This document shows positions 10,901 to 22,609 of a stretch of DNA of 64,000 bases, piece after piece. A program made the translations under genes and the position numbers. The stretch is from NCBI RefSeq assembly GCF_020509005.1, contig NC_063017.1, positions 3,906,001 through 3,970,000 on the forward strand, in the 5' to 3' direction. The notes under the pieces were generated by a model. It searched no databases. It had not been told where the DNA came from and saw only the letters and a program-made list of their open reading frames with translations. The DNA comes from Fulvia fulva (Eukaryota > Ascomycota > Dothideomycetes > Mycosphaerellales > Mycosphaerellaceae). Numbering within the stretch: position 1 is the stretch's first letter; every line of letters begins with the position of its first letter.

Positions 10901-12319
10901 CAACGACGTCGAGTCCGGAGGTCCCTGCCGCGAAGCTGGTCGGCTGTAGTGATTGGAGGACCCATCGTTCGTGTCGTGACTCTGCTCACGCGATCGTCGC
11001 GCAGTTGGCCTAGGCTGATTGTTCTTCACCGACTTCGACTTATTGCTCATTGCTGCGCTCATGATGTCGTTTACACCCTTGATGTCTGCGTCTGTACGTG
11101 GTCGAGGTGGCTGCTTGATAGGTTGCTGCTGTGGCTTCCGCAGCGCTTGCTGTCTACGATGTACCGCCGCATCAACCTCCCCAAAGCCCGCTGTCAGATC
11201 GATCGACAGTTTCTTCCGGGGATTTACCTCATTAGGTCCAGAATGTGTGCTGTCGACAGCATTACCATTGGTTTGGGCAGAATCCTCGTCGTCGATAGTG
11301 ATTGCACTGCCCTCGTTGGCCTTAAGCTGAGACGAAGCCGCTTGCTGCATCTCCGACGGAGAGCGCAAGTTGGTGGCAGTCAAGGCGTTCTTCACTTCAC
11401 CCGGTTTGACCTTCACGAACGAATCCACGGCCTGACGCTCGGTCGGAGCCCAAGGCGTTCGGTTCTTCGACTTCTTCGAGACGTTGGACACTTGACTCCC
11501 TCCAGACCCTCGTCTATCATATTTCTGCCGACCCAATGGGGTTGGTGTAGCATCATCGTCGTCCGTAAGATCCACAGTAGTATGTGCCTTCCCGCCCGCA
11601 ATCTTTCTCTTCTTACGCGCTGACTGCTGAGACGCCGTGTCGTCCTCGATAGGGTCCTCTGCATCCTCCACCGCTGAAGATCTAGGTGCAATGCCATTCC
11701 TCGCAGATCCTGGCTGTGTCCTCGTGGTTGCCTGCTGTGGTCGTCCTGTACGCGGGTGATTTGCGGCATATTGTCCGAATATGCCCGGGTGCTTCGCTGC
11801 TTGCGGTGCACTGTCGCCCAGCGTGTTCATGTATCGCAGTCCACGACCACCTCTCACAGGTGGCATCTTCGCCGAAGCCTGACTCGCACCAGGCTTCCCA
11901 CCCCAATCCGTATCCACAGGAAGTTGCCCGCCACCCGGTATTGCAATCGACCTCGCCTCCGGATGTCTCGTATAGTTCGCAGTCAAGTTATCGTCCTCCT
12001 CGCTGCCACTCTGCTTCACCTTCTTACCGCCTCTTGCCTCGCCGTCTGCTTCACGTGCTCGCTTTCCACCTAATGCCGCCTCCGCTGCCATAAATGCATC
12101 CACCGCTCGCCCTCGTGCCGCCGCCGCATTTGTGGTAGACTGGGGTGCAAAAGATGTTAGCCACATACCTCTTTGTGTCCAGGCACGTTTGTTGTCAACT
12201 TGGACGACTCGCATCTTTGCAAGGAAATTGCTCAAGTGTTACGTCGGACATGCACCAACCTGTTCAGTGTCCTTTGCGTCCGGCCAGAAGGATTCTTTGA
12301 AGTCCTTGTACCAGCCCAT
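7922..12319 (-). CDS. Ulp2-like SUMO protease (peptidase C48)
   Basis: A protein of about 1,440 aa with the cysteine protease domain in the middle and a long low-complexity C-terminus, the Ulp2/SENP6-7 arrangement. EWLNDNLINYELKHIENQ opens the domain (about residue 850); catalytic His lies in ENLHWFVIV, Asp in ILIALDSFG, the oxyanion Gln in VQRNFSDCG and Cys in SDCGVYLAGY. An acidic insert of about 120 residues separates His from Asp. The long frame begins without ATG; an in-frame ATG lies at 12214. A 20-codon first exon (MGWYKDFKESFWPDAKDTEQ, 12319-12260) splices in phase either to 12214 or to 12141, so I start the gene there. It removes SUMO chains in the nucleus by family analogy. Confidence 0.85.
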
Positions 12320-13070
12320 GAAGTGAGGTGAGCTTTCAGCGACGGTTGAGCTCACTTCTCCCTCACATCCGAAACACGCAAAACGCCGGGGGACATTATG
12401 CACATAAAGGACAAAGGCAGGAGGAAGTAAGAAGAGAGGTGTGCACGAAATCAAGGGTGCGGTGGTGCACAAGGACAAGGTATAGGGAAGTTCAAGCTTC
12501 TGGAAGTACTGTAGAACCCGTTCGCGCCTCGACCCCACCGCACGACCTGAAAGCAGGGTTCATGGCGCAGATGTGGCTTCAACAATGGACGTCTGTATAC
12601 ACGACATATCCGCACTTATTGGCGGAACTGCAGTCTGCTCGCGCATCAACATGCACATCGACGAGGATCACCTCAAGACCCGCGGAAAGTGAAAGCATTG
12701 ACCCATATCGGGAGATCAGTTGACTTTGATCGTGCTAAGCTGCCTTCAACAGCACAGATTGAGCATTCACTATCCGCCCATGCAACAGCCTCAGCTCACC
12801 CAAGACCGTACAGTAGTGTACATTTTCGCTCTCAACAATGAATGATAGAGCGACATGTTCGAATGCCGACACAAAAACACGACACCCAATCAGTGGACCT
12901 TCAGACGTGGTTCGCCTCTCGCTCCGTACAATGCATAACGAATGCTCCCGACAACGCCCGTCGCATCACTCTGACCCGTCATGTCGGTCGAGTGCGAGAT
13001 TCATCCTCTCCCACCGCTTGCGAGATTTCTGCAGAGCTGGCGACGCCACTCGCGTACAAGGAGGGCCGTC
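12320..13070. other. Intergenic region
   Basis: About 750 bp upstream of the SUMO protease and downstream of the eIF4E gene. Frames on both strands here lack an ATG start or any motif. It should hold the protease promoter and the eIF4E 3' end. Confidence 0.4.
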
Positions 13071-14192
13071 CTACTCCTCATCCTTCTTCTTGTCGCCAAC
13101 AAGCGTGTTACGCCTGTTCTTGTCCTGATTCGCTTTCTCCTGGCGCGCCTTGTCGACTTCGATCCGCTGCGTGATGCTTTCGTCGTGGCTGCGCCATTGC
13201 AAGTTGGTATCCGGAGGTAATGACAGGACTCTCTTAATCGTCTCTCGTATCTTGATATTCCTGCCGCCGTCGTTCTTCGTCCAGATGGAGAACACGTCCT
13301 CCTGAATCCTGACACTGACGACCGCACCGCAGACCTCCTCACCAGCTTCTGCAAATTGGTCGCCGACCATCGCCATGAGTAAGTCCTCCCAGTACCGGTC
13401 TGCCACGCCCTTCTTCAAGCGCATTGTCCACTTGCCACCCTTCTTGTTCTCTTCATCTTCCCAAACAGGCCGTATTCCCTCCTTGAAGAAGTGGTAGTCA
13501 CTCACAGTCGGCAGACCGCTGGGCCTGGTGAGGTGTACGTATACCTTCCAGAAATCCTCCACCGTACCTATCCTGCACATGGGCGTGATTGATTTCTCGT
13601 AGTCGCTGTTCTTGCTCGTCGGCTTGCGGTAGTATATTATCCAGTTGTCCTTGAGCGGGTGCAAAACTGCAGTCTCTTTCGAAGAAGACGCAGGAGGCTC
13701 GGCAGCGCCTTTTTCGATGCCAAAGTTCGATAACGACTTTCGCGCGGGCGGCCTTCTGCTGTCCTTTGCGTTGTCCTCGGATGAGTCCCTCTTGTCGAGG
13801 CTCTTTGTCAAGTCGAATGAGCCTCCTGGCGTTTTGGGGGTCTTACCCGTAGCACCGAAGCTCGCGAATGCTCCACTACCTAAGCCAAAGGCAGATGAAG
13901 CTCCAGTGCCCGTGGGTGATGCGACTGACGACGTCGATATGGGACCGATCGAGTTGAAGGGATTGTTCTTTCCGTGGCTGCTTGAACTCCCGAATCTCTT
14001 CGTCGAAGGAGTATCGTGGCTATCGCGGGTATCGTTTCGATCGTTCTTGTTGACCGAGAGTGAGAGCTTGCTGCTGCTGTTGCTCGCGTGCTCGGTTAGT
14101 GGTGTGCTAATGCGACTATTAGCGTTGGAAAGGACATACTTTGATCGCCGGGTCCACAGGTTGCTTGGGCTGTTGTCGTTGTTCGAACCCAT
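13071..14192 (-). CDS. Class II eIF4E (4EHP-like cap-binding protein)
   Basis: About 373 aa from the ATG at 14192, with a disordered Ser-rich N-terminal half and an eIF4E fold in the C-terminal half. HPLKDNWIIYYRK, VEDFWKVYVHL, FFKEGIRPVWEDEENKKGGKW, GDQFAEAGEEVCGAVVSVR and FSIWTKN are in order. The second and third cap-stacking positions are Trp, but the first has Tyr (SDYEKS), the hallmark of class II/4EHP proteins, which usually repress or tune translation. A possible intron at 14077-14139 (GTATGT, CTAAC, CAG) is 63 bp, so reading through or splicing keeps the frame. Confidence 0.85.
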   Translation of the reverse strand: MGSNNDNSPSNLWTRRSKYVLSNANSRISTPLTEHASNSSSKLSLSVNKNDRNDTRDSHDTPSTKRFGSSSSHGKNNPFNSIGPISTSSVASPTGTGASSAFGLGSGAFASFGATGKTPKTPGGSFDLTKSLDKRDSSEDNAKDSRRPPARKSLSNFGIEKGAAEPPASSSKETAVLHPLKDNWIIYYRKPTSKNSDYEKSITPMCRIGTVEDFWKVYVHLTRPSGLPTVSDYHFFKEGIRPVWEDEENKKGGKWTMRLKKGVADRYWEDLLMAMVGDQFAEAGEEVCGAVVSVRIQEDVFSIWTKNDGGRNIKIRETIKRVLSLPPDTNLQWRSHDESITQRIEVDKARQEKANQDKNRRNTLVGDKKKDEE

Positions 14193-15561
14193 TGGCACCT
14201 GCTAGAGGATTGTGCAGCACGGTAGGTCGCCTGTTTGGCTGTCTCGACAGTGCGTGGGAGGCGAGGATCGGGAAGCGTTACGGACTCCCGAGCACACAAT
14301 GCGGCGGGACGTTGCAGTGGCTCGATTGGTGTGGAGGAAGCTCGGGATGGATGATACGATGGGTATTGGTGACGGTGGATCAGGCAGTGAGAGCGTAGTA
14401 GTGGCAAGGATAGTACAGTCGTAGCAATTGGGGATGGCGAGGTGTATGTCTGCTCTAGACGTCTTCTCTTCCTGCCCATCTAACAAGCCTCTTAGCTTGC
14501 CGAGCTTCTGCCCTGGCGGAACGTGCGCGCGCTAATCGAAGCTGGAGATCAAATTCTCCAGCCCGCCGTGCTCTCTTCCTTCCTTCAACCACGACCATGA
14601 TACTCAAATCAGTGCTCCTTGCCGACTCTTGCAGTCACATTCGCATGGTGTTGGGCACTTCCGAACTTGGCCGAGACCAACGCGACTTTTAAAACCATCA
14701 ACAGGAGGGTAGTCCTTCGGGATGGCGCCCATGATCCGTTGATGACCTACAAGCATCCGACAACCACAAACAATGCCTATCATGAGGCATCGAGTAGTAT
14801 GGCAAAGATCCGTTCGCCTATAGCGCAAGGTAGGTGAGCACTCTCGAGCACCTTCCTTTCCGCGATGATGATCTTTGAGCATCTGGTAAACCAAATCTGC
14901 GCCAGCCGCTTTACTTACACCTGCTTCGGCAGTATGCTGGTTGGCCTTGAGGATATAAAGGCAAAGTCTGAGAGTACCTAGGTACTTCGATGATACAAAT
15001 GACAGCACCAAATCTTGTTGGCGTCAGTCGCTGACATTGCCGTAGGTCAAGGAGTCCACTTCCCAATGTCTTCACAAGTCTTGCACATCCTGCCGCCGTC
15101 CTTCTCCACGATCTTTACGCGCCCGTCCGCCGGTTGCACGCAGTATGGGAATTCTGGCTGAACTTTTACCGCGATGGCTGCCTCGACGACTGCGTAGATG
15201 TGCGCGCACGCACGCGCCATGATTGAAGTCTAGTGACGCCGGCCCCCGGTCCACTCTTGCAGCGTTCCATCCGTCGAATTACCATAGTCTACCTGTGTAC
15301 GACTAGGCGGCTGCGTTTGCTCTGCGCCTCAAGACGCCGACAAGGAAGTGTGTGTGTCGTTGGTGGCTGTTCGTGCCTTCCCACGATATAGACTTTCGGC
15401 TACACCCGATGAACCCTTGCTTCGTTGCCATCGTGCATCACGACAAGCCGAGCACGCCATTAGGGAGCCATGCATAAATAACGACACACTTGTCTCTGCT
15501 TCCTCAATACTTCTATGCTCTATGTTGTACAGTCTCCCATATCCATACACGCCAAAGATCA
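14193..15561. other. Intergenic region without a supported gene
   Basis: About 1.4 kb. A leftward 47-codon Arg-rich frame from an ATG near 14600 and a longer leftward frame near 14604-15011 that lacks an ATG are the only candidates; neither shows a motif. No tRNA-like B box was noticed. Confidence 0.4.
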
Positions 15562-17826
15562 TCACTCTTCCTCGTCAATCTCTGGTAACAGACGCGTCCT
15601 CTCACTCGGGACACCCGTCTTCTCCTCCTGCTTGTGGATCTTATGGTCCTGAATCCACACGAATGCCGTCAATGCCACACCAATCGCCAAGCCCAGCGAG
15701 GTCAGAACCACGTTGATTGGGATTGGGTTGTCATGGAAGACTTCGTGGTTTGCCGCATCGATGAGTGGCTGGCTCAGGTTGATCAAGCCTGAGAAGCAAA
15801 CAATAGTGCCGTACACACGTCCAAAATTGGCGAAGCCGAAGACTTTGGCGGCATAGTCACTTCAAATGGTCAGTGAATTCAAGGAAAGGACGCGGAGGAT
15901 AACTCACGACATGGCCGAGTAGTACAATGGGCGCAGCAGCACGAACAGCACCACGTTTGCGTACGCCGCCCAGAAGAATGGCAGTGAACCGAGGACACCG
16001 ACCGCCGTGATGAGCACGACCAGTACGGTCAACATCATTGCCGTACTCACATTATCCAGCAAAAGTCCGATGAAGGGCGTTGCAGCAACACCTCCGATCT
16101 GCGAGCTGTCAGTAAAGGACCAGTCTATCGCACTGAGCCATAACTTACTGGAAGTGCCACGTCAAAGAAAGCATTGACAGCACGGCCGGCATCGATGGAC
16201 CCAAGCATATACTCATACTGGCTTCTTATTGTCGCGATGAAGAAGTTCATACGCAGCATTTGCAGGACCGTGAGGAGCGTGATCAGGATGAACCACGGTG
16301 AAAGCATCTGCTCTTTTGGAGACTTGCCGTGAAGAGCGCCCCAAACATGACTTGCCGCGTGGTGCTCTCGAGTTCTTTTCTCGCGCGCTTCTCGCTCTTC
16401 AGCATCTCCAAGCAGTTCGTCGAGCTTTGCAAGGTTGCTCTCTCGGTGCTCTCGCCTGCGTTCGCGTTGTCGACGGACCTCGCCATCGCTCAAGTCGTCA
16501 TCCGAATCGTGTACCTGGAAAGAGTCAGCTGGCTTGTCTCAATCACGGACTGGTCCCTGACTCACATCTCTTGTCGCATCTTCCATCTTCTCGAGCTTCT
16601 GCTCAAGCTGCGGGACGGTCTTGTATCCGTCTTTGTTCATGATTGTCACTTGAGCAATGGTGATCACTGCGGGAACAATCAGGTAGCCGTAGAAGAATTT
16701 CTCGGGGCCAAAAGCACCGCCAGTCGACTCATAAGCCAATCTGAAGAAGAGGAACACAGCAGCCTTCGAAACCAGTCAGTATTCACTTTGCTGCAATTGG
16801 GGTCTAATGTACTCACCGAAGCATCAAATGCGCCTGTCACGAGAGCGACAATGGTACCCGCATAACGAGGAAACGCATTTGCAACCTGGAACGACTGGAC
16901 AAAAAGGAAGGAACCACCAAGAGACAAGAAAATGTTTCCTGCAATGTATCCATCGAACTCTGGAATGGCGAAAGCGCTAGCCATCAAGACTGCACCAATG
17001 GCAAGACACACTGCGCCAATGATGGCTGCGAAACGTGGACCATATCTGTCGAGCAATGTTCCTACTGGTAATGCAGATACATTGCTGGTCGTGGAGGCAA
17101 TCGCGAAAATCAAGTTCAGCCTGGCCTCTTGTCAGCTGAAGTCAGCAACATTCTCGTGAAGTGGACATACCTGAGATCTTGCTCGTAGCATATCTCGACA
17201 CCAGCATTGAGCTCATCGGCAGTACATAGGTCCCGATAAACGCCGTTGTCAACAAGCACTGGCTTCAACGCTGCAAACCCGAAAACAATGCCCGACGCGA
17301 ACCAACATGATATAACGGTAACCACTATCTGCGCTACTCAAGGTCAGCATATCGTCAAATACTGACACTCGGGGTCATTGTGTGGGATTGTAGTCGTTCG
17401 GTGTAGTCTGGTCGGTCGTGGCCGAGCGAGGGCAATGTGAGGCAGACGATCGACATAATGCTGCAGCAACAGACCACGTCGAATCCTTCGGTCGAAGACA
17501 ATCCGAACCTGTCCATAAACTTGTTCGCCACATCGAAACGCGGAGTCACCGCTTCCAGGATTTCGCTATTTCGACTGCCATGTCTTCAACCTGCACCTGC
17601 CACCACGGGATTACTTACCAAGTCGTTGAGCAGTCGGAACTTTGTATGGAGTCACACCACCCGTTGGCGCCGTCGCTTGAGAGTCCTCCGCAGGCTTGGG
17701 AATCGCATCGTAACTGATAACCCTGCGGAGGGACTTTGCGGTTCCGTATCCTAGCTGTTTCGCATCGACCTCTGGCGGGCGGCGGTCTTCTCCGTCGATC
17801 GAAGTAACTCGTTGAAGAAGAGACAT
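15562..17826 (-). CDS. FMP42: FMP42-like MFS transporter
   Basis: A multi-exon gene beginning MSLLQRVTSIDGEDRR at 17826. After a 286-bp intron, exons read VVTVISCWFASGIVFGFAALKPVLV; then FAIASTTSNVSALPVGTLLDRYGPR with the MFS loop D-R-x-G-x-R; then SFLFVQSFQVANAFPRYAGT; a charged cytoplasmic loop (REKRTREHHAASHVWGALHG); EQMLSPWFILITLLTVLQMLRMNFF; and a last exon ending TRLLPEIDEEE with an acidic dileucine-like tail. This is the fungal FMP42 family, related to SLC43-type transporters and probably in an organelle or vacuolar membrane. Substrate unknown. All exons seem open. Confidence 0.8.
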
Positions 17827-19657
17827 GAAGGACCGGTCAACTCAGCCTGGCTTGACGACAAACAGAACAACCTGTTGAAGGGCTTTGTTTCAGTCGATGG
17901 AGGAGCAGGAGAGAAACAGAGGAGCCACACCGAGGAAATGATAGGAAAATCGGGCTGGTGGAGCGCGTGCGGGCTGGTGGAGCGCGTGGGGCAGGCGTGG
18001 AAGCTTCGCGCTACGCTTTCTGGGATGTGACACGAGATTGTCGTGCAAGAGCTGATCGCGACCGCGGAGGACGATTTTGGCCAGGATCGGGAGGCGGTCA
18101 TCGATCACTACATTGTTGAGCTTATTCTACGACATCTTTCCATGCTTTCCCTCAGCCATTGCGACGCGAACGACTTATCGCTGAAGCAATGCTGTGGTCT
18201 GGACTATCGGCTTCGAAGCGCCGAGCGTCGCGACCTGCAGAAAGTTTAGAGCTCTAGCGCCCGGCTGTCCTAACCGATGCGGATACCAGGTCTTGCCTTC
18301 CTATTCTGGTCAGAATCAACGGAAACCAACGCCATCAGCAGGCCAAAAAGCGATCACATGCTCCACGGTCGGAACCTGCCTTCAGTGTCTGGACTGCCAA
18401 TTATGCGACGTACCTGCGTGCCTGCCGTGTACAGACACTGCATGACCGTCGGTAGCATTGCAGCATAAGATAAGAGGACTTCGCACAGCTTGGATAGCGC
18501 CAGTCGCTTCTCGGCGTAGCTACACATCTGCTGGAAGTCAGCATCCTGTGCATCTTGGAATATCAGTTCCATCCCCGTAGGAACAGCCGTCACTGAGGGA
18601 CCAACGATCGGCTCCCTACTGCCCACCTCATGCTGACACGGGAGCTTTTCACGATATTCGTCGAAGTAAGAGCTCGACCTTTGGTTCCAAGACAGTGGTG
18701 AGCAATAGCCATTCCATATGTAACCGCATAGCCGTCACAGCGGGAGCTCTATCTCGCCACCACACGGCATACGGGTAGAGGCAGCGGTCCGAGACGGAGA
18801 ACAGCTTTGCGCTAAGGCAGCCTGCCGTGAGGATACCGCCTCACGTTGAGTCGACAGTCCGATGCTACAACATGACCAGGGAGAACACGAATCTTGGTAA
18901 CCTGCAGTCAGACGGTAACCGCGATGGTGATACTGTTCGTTGCCGTGCGTTGAAGATAGGCGGTGAGTGGTCTTTTCGAGAAATTCGGCTTTCTTACTCC
19001 TTCACGGACGCATCCCAATAAAAGGCGCTGATGCCTGGACCAACAGAAAGACACGTTCCAGCCAATTCTTGTTCTCCTTGCTTCCTGTTTGCAAGATCTG
19101 CTTCCCGTCGAAACTCACCCTCCACCAGCCTAGAATACACAAACCAAGAGAAGCAGTCAGCTGAGCACAAGAAAAGCAACATAACCTTGGGACGGCAAAT
19201 GATTCAGCTATATATATTCGGCCACGAAATGAAGCATGACGCGGAAGCTCCCATTGCCGTAACTCTAGCGGCACCATCACCACCTACCCCTGTCATCCCG
19301 AACACCCAACTACCGACAGCCGGCTTCCCCAAACATGGGTCCCACCCATCCACTCGCGCGAGCAGTGGAGCACATCTCAGGCTGCCACTGTCCACATCAA
19401 ACGCATCATCCCGTTAGGATCACGCTGCCTGGGCTAAGATGATGTATGTATAGGCAGTCTTCCGTGTCTGGCAAAGGGACATCAGCGGGATCCTAGACTA
19501 GCTTGGGTGTTCCTTCATGGAATAGGTAATCGCCATGTCCTACTGCGACGCCAGACTGGGCGAACCGCGAGTTCCGAACATATAATATCCTTGCCATGTC
19601 TTTGGACCGGAATCCGGCCGGATTGGCCTGGTTGTCGGCGAGTGAGACCTCACGCTC
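17827..19657. other. Intergenic region with possible coding remnants
   Basis: About 1.8 kb. On the minus strand an open stretch near 18354-18716 reads YIWNGYCSPLSWNQ then DAQDADFQQMCSYAEKRL, and another frame near 18650-18840 reads GILTAGCLSAKLFS and LHMEWLLLTTVLEP. Both look protein-like but have no start, no joinable splice sites I trust and no family I recognise. They may be remnants of one decayed gene. The rest shows nothing. Confidence 0.3.
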
Positions 19658-19774
19658 ATGACAGTGCGGAGTGTGCGGTGTGTGCGTGTAGTCCTCCTGT
19701 CGTCCTCTGCTGGCGGTCATTCGCCTTTAACATCCAATCCATCGACACGGCTCGCAGAATATACCACGACCGCG

Positions 19775-20521
19775 ATGGCGATATCCAGCCCCGTCACCGC
19801 CCTCCCCAAAATACACCAACAACCACAACAACCTCACCTCGAGCCCCCACCCCTAATCCACACTCTCTACGAGGAACTCACATGCACATGGCAATACGTC
19901 GTAGCCGACCCTCTTACCCGCCACGCCGTAATCATCGACCCTCACCTCGACAACTCCCCGGCATCGACCTCAATCTCCACAATAGCAGCCGACCGCGTGC
20001 TTGCTATAGTGCGCCGAAATCGCTACTACGTCGATCGCATCTTGCACACCCATGAACCGCAGCATCACCCTTCCTCAGCATGGTATTTACGGACCCAAAT
20101 ATTACAGACGGAAGGCTATGCCCCGGAGGTGAACATCGGGCGCAAGATGGCGGCGGTGCAGAGAGTCTTCAAGAGGAAGTACTCGATGAACGATGGGAGC
20201 CAGTGGAAGACTGCGTTTGAGGGGACATTTTCGGACGGGGAGGTGTTTCGGATCGGGTCGATTAGTGCGCATGTGCTGCACCTGTCAGGCGGTAATCTCG
20301 CATTTGTTATCGGCCAGCACATCTTCGCCGGAACGAGCATTTTCGATTTGCAAGTGCGGAATCGACATGATGAGTTGTTGGGCGATTTGAAGAATTATCG
20401 GGTGTATACTTGTCGGGACAGTCCGCCGGCGAGGACTGCGAAGCTTGTGTCGGTGGATGAAAAGACGAGTGGTGGGAAGAAGGCTGGGAGGAAGTTGGTC
20501 ATTCGGTATGAAGCGGAGTGA
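19775..20521 (+). CDS. Metallo-beta-lactamase-fold protein lacking key ligands
   Basis: 249 aa from the ATG at 19775 (MAISSPVTALPK); an in-frame ATG at 19658 would add 39 unlikely residues. TWQYVVADPLTRHAVIIDPHLD is the entry strand pattern of glyoxalase II and persulfide dioxygenase relatives. Where those have T-H-x-H-x-D-H, this has THEPQHH, so the second His and the Asp are gone. Where they have PGHTPG and a GD motif, this has LSGGNLAFVI and FAGTSIFD. The fold is therefore likely but hydrolase activity is doubtful. Convergent with the Zn2Cys6 gene to the right. Confidence 0.7.
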   Translation: MAISSPVTALPKIHQQPQQPHLEPPPLIHTLYEELTCTWQYVVADPLTRHAVIIDPHLDNSPASTSISTIAADRVLAIVRRNRYYVDRILHTHEPQHHPSSAWYLRTQILQTEGYAPEVNIGRKMAAVQRVFKRKYSMNDGSQWKTAFEGTFSDGEVFRIGSISAHVLHLSGGNLAFVIGQHIFAGTSIFDLQVRNRHDELLGDLKNYRVYTCRDSPPARTAKLVSVDEKTSGGKKAGRKLVIRYEAE

Positions 20522-20754
20522 TGGAGGTGGTGATGCCTCGTCTGGTACGGCCTTTCGGTGTCATGCGTTGCTTGAAGATACCCGGGATGTTTTGTTGGGA
20601 TAGTGTTGGCAGAAGTGCGTTTGATCCACACTCTGGCGCACAATGTTAGCTTTCGAGACGCAGGATTTCCTTTGGTAACCATGCACATGTATTAGCTGCT
20701 CCGACAGCATGTTTGTAATAGGATTGAGCTCTTTAGTTGCATTTCGAAAGACCT

Positions 20755-22609
20755 TCAGATGCTCGTCATTTCGCCTTCAGGTAGTAGCTGATTTTGCATT
20801 CCCTCGCTGTAGAAGATGTCAAGCCACGACAGATCAGCCGGGAAAGTCGCAAAGTCGCTCGCAGACGGTCCAGGAGAGCTTGTTGGTATCGAAGCGACGG
20901 CACGGGGCTTGAAGATCTCGTTGGCAGCTCTCTTTAGCTGCTGTGTAACATGCTGTGCAATGGGCCACTGCCGGCTCAACGATTTCAGCGCGCCAATGAT
21001 GAGTGCAACCCGATCTCGATTTTGTTGGGTGTCACTATGAGAGTAGGCACAGCATGCTGACAGCTGAACGATACATGCGAAGACCAGGCCACAGATGAAG
21101 AGTGGTGATTGATCGTGAGCTGGTAGCGTGGCGAGGTTGGCAAGTTCCTTAGATGCCGAGAGGGCCTTCACGGCATGCTGGGTCGATGTTGGCGAGACCT
21201 GTTCCATATGTTGCTGGGCACAAGCGACGTCTGCTGCCGGCGGCATCGTGATGGGTAACTCGGACCTTGGGAAGTGCAGGAAAATGCTGGCGCATCGAAT
21301 AAATGTGAAGGCTTGGAACATGAGGTGGTCCATCTCGCCCCCATGACTGACAAGGCGGGCTTTCTCGTTGGGTAGATGTAGCTGCCATGAGGCAATAGCG
21401 TTGTCGATAGCTTGGATAGTGTCTGCTTTTGCTGCATTGTTTGTCGATACCGCAATCACTCTCGCCAAGATCCGAACAGCATCGATACGATAGCAATACG
21501 ATGAGAATCGCCATTCCTCGTCCGAGAATAGTCTGTCTTCGAACATTTCGAGCGTGCTTGGGGTTATCGTAATGCGTCCTTCCGCGTATGCAGACTCTTC
21601 GCAAGGCAACAGCGTCGTAGAGGCGACTGTATTACTTCGGAAGCTTGTGTTGCGATGAAGTGCCGCGAGGTAGCCGTCGGTGATGTACAACTCCCACCAA
21701 GTCCGACGCAATGATTCTTCATACAGAGCGTCCCCTTGTGCTTGGTTCGCCGCGAACTCTGCCGTATGCATGCCCAAGCTGATCGCCATCTCTACTGCAC
21801 GAGACATGCACGCCGTGGCTTCCATAGGCTCATACCGGGAGTGCAGAAGTAGGACGTAGAGTAGGAGCGTTTGGACCATCTCAGGTGATCTTGCATCACT
21901 TGCTCGGAGTGTCTCTGTCAGGATCGTCTGCAAAGGATCGCTTGCAATACCTGGGGCATAGTAGCTACCAATCAACTTGACAGTTGCTCTCAGATAGGGT
22001 GGATAGGTCTTATCAGAGCATCGACTTCGCGGCAGCAGTATCGGATGGCCTGGATGGAAGTTTGAGTAGTACAGGTTCGTTAAATGTTCATCCTCAGAGC
22101 GCAGCGATGACGTCGTAGATGATGAGCCTGGAGTCGAAGCCTCCTGCGGCCGTTGACTAAGACTTGACGCATCGCTGGTAGGAGCCGTGCCACTGTAGGG
22201 CATTGGAGGAGGTCGATGCTGCCCTCCATGTGGGAGATAGTCGGTTGGCTCAGATCCCGGCGTTGGTGGAAGAGTCGGACGAGGTGACTGTAGCCTTCGA
22301 GACCTGGCGCCACAGCCACGCCGCGAAGGAGTATAGCTGCAGGCAAGGCCTTTGTATGTACACCGAGAGCAGATCGGTACTGCTGCGTCGCACTGTCCCG
22401 CAGAAGTCGTCAGTGATGATGTAGGGGGATGTGGCAGCCACGCATTCATGCACAGCGCAGCTCTCCAGGCCACTAGACGGTCTCGGGGCTTGCGCAGTGC
22501 GTACAAGGACTTTCACGCTCACCTTGAGATGCTTCTTCCGACACTCAGTACAAGCCAGTGGCGAGGGTCTCGCAGCGGCTTTCGCGGAGTCTGTGCCGGG
22601 AGATGTCAT
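20755..22609 (-). CDS. Zn2Cys6 transcription factor
   Basis: Two exons. Exon 1 (22609-22523) ends in ACTECRKKHLK; after a 130-bp intron (22393-22522), exon 2 opens CDAAVPICSRCTYKGLACSY, giving a full Cx2Cx6Cx6Cx2Cx6C binuclear cluster only when spliced, which fixes the intron. A Pro/Ser linker follows, then a fungal-specific regulatory domain (LYYSNFHPGHPIL, TWWELYITDGYLAALHR). About 550 aa. It probably binds CGG-type sites. It lies just left of the secondary-metabolite locus but faces away, so a link is uncertain. Confidence 0.85.

Noticed and set aside
12142..12170. 29-bp intron (GTATGT...CAG) in the SUMO protease
   Set aside because: Too short for known fungal introns, and the flanking frames are already in phase without removing it.
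12239..12538. Separate minus-strand gene upstream of the SUMO protease
   Set aside because: It starts with GTG, and its useful part is the MGWYKDF exon, which fits better as exon 1 of the protease.
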